From Streptomyces chromofuscus (GTDB lineage Bacteria; Actinomycetota; Actinomycetes; Streptomycetales; Streptomycetaceae): DNA of 64,000 nucleotides. Positions 56,060-64,000 of this stretch are shown one piece after another. The notes beneath the pieces were generated by a model. That model had not been told where the DNA came from. It saw only the letters and a program-made list of their open reading frames with translations, and did no database searches. Numbering within the stretch: the stretch's first letter is position 1; each line of letters starts with the position of its first letter. The stretch covers positions 1,364,001-1,428,000 of the forward strand of contig NZ_CP063374.1 in assembly GCF_015160875.1 (NCBI RefSeq). Reading direction: 5' to 3'. Both the position numbers and the translations under genes were made by a program.

Positions 56060-56445
56060 CCCCTCCGGCCTGCCACACCCCAGCCCGCCCTGCCGGCCCG
56101 CTCCCCCCGACGGCAACCAGCCACACCCGCGCCGACCCGCTCCCCACCGGCCCGCCACACCCCAGCCCGCGCTGCGAACCCGCTCGTCTCCGGCCCGCCA
56201 CACCCGCGCCGACCCGCTCCCCACCGGCCCGCCACACCCCAGCCCGCCCTACGAACCCGCTCGTCTCCGGCCCGCCACACCCGCGCCGACCCGCTCCCCA
56301 CCGGCCCGCCACACCCCAGCCCGCGCTGCGAACCCGCTCGTCTCCGGCCCGCCACACCCGCGCCGACCCGCTCCCCACCGGCCCGCCACACCCCAGCCCG
56401 CGCTGCGAACCCGCTCGTCTCCGGCCCGCCCCGCCCGTGCCCGCG
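56060..56445. repeat. Tandem array of a 77-bp unit, about four full copies
   Basis: The marker GCGCCGACCCGCTCCCCACC recurs at 56129, 56206, 56283 and 56360, exactly 77 bp apart, with diverged partial copies before 56129. It lies between davA and a convergently placed MFS gene and fills most of the 646-bp gap (55816-56461). Copies differ at only a few positions, so the array expanded recently. Confidence 0.92.
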
Positions 56446-56461
56446 ACCAAAAGGCCGTGCC

Positions 56462-57475
56462 TCAGGCTCGGTCCCCTCGGCCGCGGCCCGCCACGCCCGT
56501 GCCCGCGACCAGGGTCGCCGTCACCAGGTACGGCGCCGCGAACACAGCGAAGGCCGTGCTGTGCCCGGTCCTTGAACCGATGGCCGCGTAGGCGCCGAAC
56601 ACGGCGACGGTGGCCAGCTCCGTGCCGAGCCCCGCGATCGACGTGACGGTGGCCCGCGCCCCGTCGTCGATCCGCCGCTGGAACCGGGCGTCGGCCAGCA
56701 CGGTCGCCAGCTGGAAGCCGCCGAAGGCGACGGCCACCAGCAGCAGGCCGGCCGGCGCCCGGGCCAGGGCTCCGGCGGCGAGGGCCAGCGCGGAACCGGC
56801 GAGCAGGCCCGCGAACCCGGCCGCGCCGAGGCGTTCGCCCGGACCGGCGAGCAGGCTGCCCGCGGTGGCCCCCGCCCAGACCAGCAGAAGCGCATAGGGC
56901 CCGGCCCAGTCCGGCACTCCGCTGTCGCGGACCAGCAGCGGCGTGTACTCGTCGAGCGCGCCCCACACCGAGCCGACGGCCGCGACCAGCAGCAGGGCCG
57001 CGATGACCGGCCGGCCGGGGCGGCCGACGGCGCGCAGGGCGCCGTACCAGCTCTCGCTCCGGGCCGTCGCCGACCGCTGCTCGGGGAAGCGGGTCGCCAC
57101 GGCCGCAGTCAGCAGACAGGTCAGCACGCCGGCCGCGCCGACCGCCGAATAACCGCCCACCGCGAGCACGGGCCCGGCCAGTCCCATCGCGGCCATCACG
57201 CCGACGAGGCCCGCGGCACGCGCCCGGCCCATCACGCGGGCGTAGTCCTCACCGGCGCCGAGCCGGTCCAGTTCCTCGTAGACCAGCGCCTCCAGCGCGC
57301 CGGAGCCCAGGGCTCCGCCGGCGCCCCAGAGGACGAAGCCGAGCGCGAACGCCCCGTACGAGGGGACGAGCACCCACAGGGCGAAGCCGACGGCGGTCAG
57401 CAGCGGGCCGAGCCACAGCAGCAGCCGACGGGAGACGGCGTCGGCCCAGGCGCCGGAGGGGACCTCCAGCAGCAC
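56462..57475 (-). CDS. MFS transporter with damaged 5' end
   Basis: The open frame encodes 337 residues with about ten membrane segments (VLLEVPSGAWADAVSRRLLL is the MFS loop after helix 2; DRLGAGEDYARVMGRARAAG follows helix 4). The protein should begin about 55 residues earlier. The same frame upstream reads RTLYGYAFLDDFVLLYPVYA and LSLGQTSSLFALWSVTG, a normal first two helices, but it has no start codon before a TGA. A GTG at 57659 starts MATLTFTRP in another frame. One base change near 57630-57645 would join the two. It is probably a recent pseudogene or a sequencing error. Otherwise translation from 57475 gives a protein missing helix 1. Confidence 0.65.
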   Translation of the reverse strand: MLLEVPSGAWADAVSRRLLLWLGPLLTAVGFALWVLVPSYGAFALGFVLWGAGGALGSGALEALVYEELDRLGAGEDYARVMGRARAAGLVGVMAAMGLAGPVLAVGGYSAVGAAGVLTCLLTAAVATRFPEQRSATARSESWYGALRAVGRPGRPVIAALLLVAAVGSVWGALDEYTPLLVRDSGVPDWAGPYALLLVWAGATAGSLLAGPGERLGAAGFAGLLAGSALALAAGALARAPAGLLLVAVAFGGFQLATVLADARFQRRIDDGARATVTSIAGLGTELATVAVFGAYAAIGSRTGHSTAFAVFAAPYLVTATLVAGTGVAGRGRGDRA

Positions 57476-57692
57476 GCCGGTGACCGACCAGAGGGCGAAG
57501 AGGGAGGAGGTCTGCCCGAGGGACAGTCCGGTGTCGTCGAAGAGCAGGGCGTAGACCGGGTACAGCAGGACGAAGTCGTCCAGGAAGGCGTAGCCGTACA
57601 GCGTCCGGGTCAGCCGCCGGACGCGGGGCTCAGGGGCGGGTGAAGGTCAATGTCGCCACGTCATGCGACCGATGCTAGACCGCACGAACGGA

Positions 57693-58145
57693 TCAGGTGG
57701 GCGATCCGGAGGAGAAGCGCCGCAGCAGCGGCGACAGCACGAGCACGGACTTGGTCCGCTCCACGAACGGCTCCCCCGCGATCCGCTCCAGGACCCGCTC
57801 GAAGTGCCGCATGTCGGAGGCGAACACCTGGGCGACCGCGTCCGCGTCCCCGGTGACGGTGGACGCGGCCACGACCTCCTGGTAGCGCTCCAGGCCCCGC
57901 TGGATGGTCTCCGGCGACGTGTTGCGGCGGCAGTAGATCTCGACGAACCCCTCGGTCTCCCAGCCGAGCGCCGACGGGTCCACCCGGACGGTGAACCCGG
58001 TGATGGCGCCGGTCGCGCGCAGCCGGTCCACGCGCCGTTTGACGGCCGGCGCGGACAGGCCGACGAGCTGCCCGATGTCCGCGTAGGAGCGGCGGGCGTC
58101 CTCGGCGAGGGCGTGCACGATGCGTTCGTCGAGATCGTTCAGCAC
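57693..58145 (-). CDS. Lrp/AsnC-family regulator
   Basis: The 150-residue protein has an N-terminal helix-turn-helix (NDLDERIVHALAEDARRSYA; IGQLVGLSAPAVKRRVDRL) and a RAM-type ligand domain (FTVRVDPSALGWETEGFVEI; STVTGDADAVAQVFASDM; VLVLSPLLRRF). It probably senses an amino acid. It starts 11 bp after the decayed amino-acid permease and is followed by the damaged MFS gene on the same strand. That permease is its most likely original target. Confidence 0.93.
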   Translation of the reverse strand: MLNDLDERIVHALAEDARRSYADIGQLVGLSAPAVKRRVDRLRATGAITGFTVRVDPSALGWETEGFVEIYCRRNTSPETIQRGLERYQEVVAASTVTGDADAVAQVFASDMRHFERVLERIAGEPFVERTKSVLVLSPLLRRFSSGSPT

Positions 58146-58155
58146 TGCGGGCGGT

Positions 58156-58954
58156 TCACTTCGCTTCGGGTACGGCGAGACGGGAACGGCGGTAGCCGTA
58201 CAGGAAGTAGACCACGAGACCGGCGGCCATCCAGAACCCGAAGACCACCCAGGTCACGCTGTCGAGGCTGAACATGTTGTACGCGCAGAAGGCGAAGCCC
58301 AGGACCGGCAGCACGGGCCCGAACGGCACCTTGAAGGTGCGCTCCAGGTTCGGCCGCCGGTACCGCAGCACGATCACCGCGATGTTGACCAGCGCGAAGG
58401 CGAACAGGGTGCCGATGCTGGTGGCGTCGACGAGCTTGCCCAGCGGGATGAGGGCGGCGAGCACACCGCAGAACAGGGAGACGATCACCGTGTTGAGGCG
58501 GGGCGCGCCGGTCTTCTCGTGGACCTTGCCGAGCGCCTTGGGCACCAGGCCGTCGCGGGACATGGCGAAGAGGATGCGGGTCTGGCCGTAGAGCACGGTG
58601 AGGACGACGCCGGCGATGGAGATGACCGCGCCGAGGGCGAGCAGGGTGCCCCAGAAGCTCTGGCCGCTGACGTCGCCAGGCGCCGACGGCGACGGCCGCG
58701 ACGGTGACCGCAGGGCCCGCCTCGGGGACGGCGTCGCCGAGGACGACGAAGATGCCGGTGCCGAGTGTGGCACCGATGCCGATCATGGTGAGCTGCCACA
58801 GGCCGAGGGAGCGCCGCAGCGAGCCTCCCTCGCCCTGGCCGCCCTCCGCGACCAGGCGTTCCACGGGCTTGCGGCGCATCAGGCGCGCGCCGACCCCGAG
58901 GGACGTGGGGCCGGTCGGACTGCCGTGCCGCGGGGGTGCGCCTTGGTCGGGCAC
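58156..58954 (-). pseudogene. Amino-acid permease (APC/CAT type) with a large internal deletion
   Basis: A GTG with an excellent AAAGGAG site starts a normal N-terminus: RKPVERLVAEGG, GLWQLTMIGIGATLGTGIF and VVLGDAVPEAGPAVTVA, the first helix of a cationic-amino-acid-type permease. After about 90 residues, near 58680, the text jumps in another frame to the late part of such a permease. That part reads GTLLALGAVISIAGVVLTVL, YGQTRILFAMSRDGLVPKAL and TSIGTLFAFALVNIAVIVL, and then runs to a normal C-terminus. About 200 or more residues (some six helices) are missing, and the frame is changed at the junction. The gene is dead. Family members take up basic amino acids. Confidence 0.88.
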
Positions 58955-59016
58955 GTGCTGGCTCCTTTGGTGCTGCCGGTCAGGGGGACGGGGACCGGCG
59001 GCATCCCCTTCCGACA

Positions 59017-59040
59017 GGGGACCCACCGAGCGGGGTCCCC
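59017..59040 (-). promoter_or_regulatory. Hairpin in the leader of the decayed permease gene
   Basis: GGGGACCC and GGGTCCCC form a perfect 8-bp stem with an 8-nt loop, about 63 bp before the permease start. It could be an attenuator or part of an untranslated leader. I do not recognise a riboswitch family. The rest of 58955-59231 shows no other feature. Confidence 0.4.
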
Positions 59041-59231
59041 GCCACGCCACGTACGAGGCGACAGCCTACGAGCAGCGGCGTTGCCGTTGTAATGCAGCAA
59101 CCTTGCGTGTGCCCGCAAGATCATTGGGGTCCTCGGCGGCGGGCGGGTGTTCGTTGCACGGCGACTGTCGCCTGTTGCGTATCGGACATCCCGGGCCCAC
59201 CCGGACAACGCCTCGGCCGGACACGACGACG

Positions 59232-59267
59232 GCCCCCGTCGGTCCTCACCGGAGGTCCAACGGGGGC
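59232..59267 (-). terminator. Hairpin terminator of guaB1
   Basis: A perfect 8-bp GCCCCCGT/ACGGGGGC stem with a 20-nt loop lies 18 bp after the guaB1 stop. No T-run follows. Confidence 0.65.
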
Positions 59268-59285
59268 GGTACGAACGGGAGTCGA

Positions 59286-60770
<1,485 letters not shown>

Positions 60771-60860
60771 TCAGCCAGGGGAGAAGAGCACGTACTTCAT
60801 TCTCCCATGGGGACCGGAATGCGATGCCCGGTGAGTTCGTCCAGGCAGGTCAGGGGCTCT

Positions 60861-61163
60861 TTAGGAGGATCCTCCAAGGGCCGGCGCCACGGCCGGCCCC
60901 GGTGCCGCGTCAGCGGCCTGCCGGTACACCTGCTGGGCGGTCTCCCACTCGTCGGGCCGCGCCGTCGCGTGCGGCCGGCAGTTCCGTACGACGACCAGCA
61001 GCCCCCGCTCGACGGCGTCCCCGGGCCACGGTCCCTGGTCGGAGAGGCTGTCGGCGAGCGCGTCCCAGGGGCGGCCGAACCAGTCGGGCAGCCGAAGCGC
61101 CCGGGCGCAGCGGTTCATCAGGCCGGCCTTGTCCGTGACACCGTCGAGGACGAGGGTGACCAC
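60861..61163 (-). CDS. Barstar-family protein
   Basis: The 100-residue protein has the barstar fold signature: LDGVTDKAGLMNRCARALRL, PDWFGRPWDALADSLSDQG and GLLVVVRN. Barstar inhibits the ribonuclease barnase by covering its active site. No ribonuclease gene is next to it, so it may inhibit an intracellular RNase made elsewhere or serve another function. The GTG start has no convincing Shine-Dalgarno. It lies alone between the SorC regulator (83 bp away) and guaB1 (123 bp). Confidence 0.85.
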   Translation of the reverse strand: MVTLVLDGVTDKAGLMNRCARALRLPDWFGRPWDALADSLSDQGPWPGDAVERGLLVVVRNCRPHATARPDEWETAQQVYRQAADAAPGPAVAPALGGSS

Positions 61164-61245
61164 GTGATCCGTCAGCTCGGTGCCCGTCGTCGTGAGGGAC
61201 GAGCCGTGGCGGAGGGGCCGCCACGGCTCTTCGCGGGGCCCGTTG

Positions 61246-62265
61246 TCAGGGGCCGTCGGGGTCGGCGCGGTTCAGCGCCGGCCTCGGCGTCGGTCCGGCG
61301 GTCATCAGGTAGTCGGCCGCGGAGGTGTCCGTGACCAGGCTGGTGACGAGCCCCGAACGCAGCACTGCGTCGATCGCCGCCGCCTTGCGCTGCCCGCCCG
61401 CGATCGCGACGACCTCGGGGATGCGGCGGAGCTGGTCGGCCTTGACCGTGATGCACCGCTCGCCCAGATCCCGTCCGACCCGGCGGCCGTCGGCGTCGAA
61501 GAGGTGCGCGGACATCTCGGCGGCGACACCGAGGGACGCGTAGTGGGAGCGTTCCTCGTCGCTGAGCATGTCGTGCACGGTGGAGATGCCGGGCTCCCAG
61601 GAGCCGATGGAGACACAGGCGACGGTGACCTTGTCGAAGTACTCGAAGGCGCGGGCGATCCCCGTCTGGTGGCGCAGCGCGGCGGCGGTGGCGGCGTCCG
61701 GCAGCAGCATCGGCGCGTAGATGGGGTGGGCGTCGCCGCCGGAGACCTGGGCGGCCCGGCGGACGGCCTCGACGGAGCCGCGCTCGGCGGTCCCGGCGTC
61801 GTACACGCCCGTCAGCTGAACCACCGTGCAGGGCGGGAGCTTGTCGAGGGCGGCGGCCATGTGGATGGTGGACCGGCCCCAGGCCAGCCCGAGCACATCG
61901 CCCTCGTCGACCAGCTCGGCGAGCAGGTCGGCGGCCACTTCGCCCAGGTTCTCCGGGTCGGGGGTCTCCTCGGCCTCGGCCGGGGACTCGACCACGACGG
62001 CGTGCCTGAGGCCGTAGCGGGCGCGCAGCGCGTCCGAGCGCTCGGCGTCCAGCTCGGCGGGCACACGGATCTCGATGCGTACGAGATCCCGTTCGAGGGC
62101 CGTCTCCAGGACCCGGGCCACCTTGAAGCGGCTGACGCCGAACTCCTCCGCGATCTGGATCTTGGACTTGCCCTCGAGGTAGAAGCGGCGGGCCATGGCC
62201 GCCGCCTGCACCAGCTCTGCGGGTCCCATCCGCATGGCTGACCGGCCCGCCGACATACCCGACAC
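61246..62265 (-). CDS. SorC/DeoR-type sugar-responsive regulator
   Basis: The 339-residue protein has an N-terminal helix-turn-helix (ARRFYLEGKSKIQIAEEFG, then VSRFKVARVLETALERDLV) and a SorC ligand domain. That domain includes LGEVAADLLAELVDEGDVLG and LAWGRSTIHMAAALDKLP, plus late VVAIAGGQRKAAAIDAVLRS. SorC proteins bind phosphorylated sugars. The GTG at 62265 has a GAGGAG site six bases before it, better than the GTG at 62289. rpe, the pentose-phosphate epimerase, lies upstream on the same strand, so a pentose or polyol phosphate may be the signal. That is context only. Confidence 0.92.
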   Translation of the reverse strand: MSGMSAGRSAMRMGPAELVQAAAMARRFYLEGKSKIQIAEEFGVSRFKVARVLETALERDLVRIEIRVPAELDAERSDALRARYGLRHAVVVESPAEAEETPDPENLGEVAADLLAELVDEGDVLGLAWGRSTIHMAAALDKLPPCTVVQLTGVYDAGTAERGSVEAVRRAAQVSGGDAHPIYAPMLLPDAATAAALRHQTGIARAFEYFDKVTVACVSIGSWEPGISTVHDMLSDEERSHYASLGVAAEMSAHLFDADGRRVGRDLGERCITVKADQLRRIPEVVAIAGGQRKAAAIDAVLRSGLVTSLVTDTSAADYLMTAGPTPRPALNRADPDGP

Positions 62266-62378
62266 GGCGATCTCCTCACTGCTGTTCACACTCTGGGTTC
62301 GCCGTTCATCCTTGCAGATGCGGCGCGCTTGATCAGCCCTGCTGGGCGCCCGACGGGCGCCGTTCACGTAACCGTGGC

Positions 62379-63065
62379 TCAGTGGTCGCACGCCCATGCC
62401 GCGTGCTTCGTCGCGGCCTCCGACTTGGTGCGCAGGGCACGCACCGCGGCGGCCGGGTCGTCGGCCCCGTACACGGCGGAACCGGCCACGAAGACATCGG
62501 CGCCCGCCTCCGCGCAGCGCTCGATCGTCGCGTCCGAGACCCCGCCGTCGACCTGGAGCCACAGTTCCAGGCCGTGCTTGCCGATCAGTTCACGGGTGCG
62601 GCGGATCTTCGGCAGCATGATGTCGAGGAACGCCTGCCCGCCGAAGCCGGGCTCGACCGTCATGATCAGCAGCATGTCGAGCTCGGGCAGCAGATCCTCG
62701 TACGGCTCGATGGGCGTCGCCGGCTTCAGCGCCATCGACGCGCGCGCGCCCTTGGCCCGGATCTCCCGGGCCAGCCGTACCGGCGCGGCGGCCGCCTCGA
62801 CGTGGAAGGTGACCGAGGAAGCACCCGCCTCGACGTACTGAGGGGCCCACCGATCGGGGGCCTCGATCATCAGATGGCAGTCCAGCGGGATGTCCGTCGC
62901 ACGGGCCAGCGACTCCACGATCGGCACACCGAGCGTGAGGTTCGGGACGAAATGGTTGTCCATGACGTCGACATGGAGCCAGTCGGCCCCTTCGACCGCC
63001 CGCGCCTCGTCGGCGAGACGGGCGAAGTCGGCGGACAGGATGCTGGGGTTGATCTGCACGGCCAT
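62379..63065 (-). CDS. rpe: Ribulose-phosphate 3-epimerase
   Basis: The 228-residue TIM barrel has the standard segments [37 protein letters not shown] with metal-binding His and Asp, and [31 protein letters not shown] and [20 protein letters not shown] follow. It interconverts ribulose-5-phosphate and xylulose-5-phosphate in the pentose phosphate pathway. rsmB lies 82 bp upstream on the same strand, the usual actinomycete order. The ATG follows a weak GGGGC site. Confidence 0.97.
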   Translation of the reverse strand: MAVQINPSILSADFARLADEARAVEGADWLHVDVMDNHFVPNLTLGVPIVESLARATDIPLDCHLMIEAPDRWAPQYVEAGASSVTFHVEAAAAPVRLAREIRAKGARASMALKPATPIEPYEDLLPELDMLLIMTVEPGFGGQAFLDIMLPKIRRTRELIGKHGLELWLQVDGGVSDATIERCAEAGADVFVAGSAVYGADDPAAAVRALRTKSEAATKHAAWACDH

Positions 63066-63147
63066 GCCCCAAGCGTATGCGCTGCGCCGCGCTCGGGGGG
63101 CCGGGGGTTGAGAAGCGCGGGAAGGGCACTGCGGCCGGCCGACGGCC

Positions 63148-64000
63148 TCAGCCGGTCCGCCGGACGATCGCCAGATACATGGCGTCCGTCCCGTGCAGAT
63201 GCGGCCACAGCTGTACGTCGGGTCCGTCGCCGAGTCCCGGCACGTCCGGCAGCAGCGGCCGGGCGTCGACCAGTTCCGCGGCCGGGAACTGTTTGAGCAC
63301 GTCGGCGACCACGGCCCGGGTCTCCGCGAGGTGCGGCGAGCACGTGGCGTACCCGACGACTCCGCCGACCCGCACGGACTCCAGGGCGCTGCGCAGCAGC
63401 CCGCGCTGGAGCGGGGCGAACCCGTCGAGGTCGTCCGGGCGGCGCCGCCAGCGGGCCTCGGGCCGCCGGCGCAGCGCGCCGAGCCCGGTGCAGGGCACGT
63501 CCATCAGCACGCGGTCGAACGCACCGGGGCGCCACGGCGGCCGGGTCCCGTCGGCGGCGATGACCTGGTACGGCCCGGGGTTGCCGTGCAGCGCCTTCGC
63601 CACCAGCCCCGCCCGGTGCGGCTGCTTCTCCGAGGCGAGCAGCAGGGCTCCCCGCTCGGCGGCGAGCGCGGCGAGCAGCGCCGCCTTGCCGCCCGGCCCG
63701 GCACACCCGTCCAGCCACTTCTCGTCGGGCCCCTCGAGCGGCGCGTTCGCGAGGGCCAGCGCGACCAGCTGACTGCCCTCGTCCTGCACGCCGGCCCGGC
63801 CCTCCCGCACGGCCTCGACGGCCCCGGGCTCCCCGCCCTCGGTGAGCCGCACCGCGTACGGCGACCAGCGACCCGGCACGGCGGCGTCCTCACGCAGCAG
63901 TTCCTCGGTCGTGGCCCGGCCCGGCCGCGCGACCAGTGTCACCTCCGGCCGCTCGTTGTCGGCCGCCAGCAGCTGCTCGATGCCGGCCCGGCCGCCGCCG
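63148..64000 (-). CDS. rsmB: 16S rRNA m5C967 methyltransferase, C-terminal part (cut by the window edge)
   Basis: About 284 C-terminal residues are visible. They include [20 protein letters not shown] (SAM-binding loop), [20 protein letters not shown] and [20 protein letters not shown] with the first catalytic Cys. [19 protein letters not shown] holds the second catalytic Cys (TCS). The N-terminal NusB-like domain is expected beyond 64000. The enzyme (Sun/Fmu/RsmB) methylates C967 of 16S rRNA. In actinomycetes it lies between fmt and rpe, which fits the neighbour here. The visible part is intact. Confidence 0.95.
   Translation of the reverse strand, partial: GGGRAGIEQLLAADNERPEVTLVARPGRATTEELLREDAAVPGRWSPYAVRLTEGGEPGAVEAVREGRAGVQDEGSQLVALALANAPLEGPDEKWLDGCAGPGGKAALLAALAAERGALLLASEKQPHRAGLVAKALHGNPGPYQVIAADGTRPPWRPGAFDRVLMDVPCTGLGALRRRPEARWRRRPDDLDGFAPLQRGLLRSALESVRVGGVVGYATCSPHLAETRAVVADVLKQFPAAELVDARPLLPDVPGLGDGPDVQLWPHLHGTDAMYLAIVRRTG

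Overview
The window is about 72-75% G+C, with codon third positions almost all G or C. It carries genes typical of Streptomyces: the sporulation pair smeA-sffA, a sigma-R-type promoter in front of rbpA, ppm1, an F420-type oxidoreductase, secreted chitinase genes and a mycobacterial-type guaB1. It is ordinary chromosome: I saw no transposase, integrase, CRISPR, rRNA or tRNA gene. Both edges cut through genes (an SMC-like ATPase on the left, rsmB on the right).

Region by region. 1-4.4 kb: a minus-strand three-gene SMC-like operon (jetA-jetB-jetC type) that looks like a Wadjet/MksBEF system; the nuclease gene jetD would lie beyond the left edge. 4.5-9.8 kb: a GntR/FadR-type regulator divergent from a transporter, a DUF1445 protein and the three subunits of 5-oxoprolinase (pxpA, pxpB, pxpC). 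A perfect 17-bp palindrome lies between them. 9.9-15.5 kb: two GT4 glycosyltransferases overlapping an SGNH hydrolase, a HEAT-repeat protein and an ankyrin protein. 15.8-17.6 kb: smeA-sffA; SffA lacks the usual Walker A lysine. 17.7-29 kb: MocR regulator, glycerophosphodiesterase, UMF1 transporter, rbpA, fxsA, ppm1, amidohydrolase, Lrp, small conserved proteins, acyl-CoA dehydrogenase. 30-35 kb: a secreted GH18 chitinase with its repeat-bearing promoter, a TetR regulator, a secreted C39-like protein with a DasR-box-like site upstream, a uridine-kinase-like protein and a candidate small RNA. 35.2-39.5 kb: an EccA-like AAA+ protein and two CBS-domain membrane proteins. 39.7-44.8 kb: an FMN riboswitch followed by ribE, ribM, ribBA, ribH, hisE, hisG and a PH-domain protein, all with short gaps or overlaps. 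44.9-59 kb: a zone of transport and catabolic genes with clear gene decay (a chitinase remnant, a GH6 cellulase remnant, an amino-acid permease with an internal deletion, and an MFS gene with a broken 5' end). It also holds two tandem-repeat arrays (47-bp and 77-bp units) and an intact davB-davA lysine catabolism pair. 59.2-64 kb: guaB1, a barstar-like protein, a SorC regulator, rpe and rsmB.

Functional themes. Plasmid defence sits at the left edge. Nutrient salvage includes 5-oxoproline, lysine to 5-aminovalerate, nucleobases and chitin. The riboflavin operon is headed by a riboswitch and may co-transcribe the first histidine genes. The most notable signals outside gene calls are: the same chitinase promoter layout in front of both a live and a dead chitinase gene; the 32-bp perfect inverted repeat between rbpA and fxsA; the sigma-R promoter of rbpA; the two tandem arrays; and the cluster of decayed polymer-degradation and transport genes.
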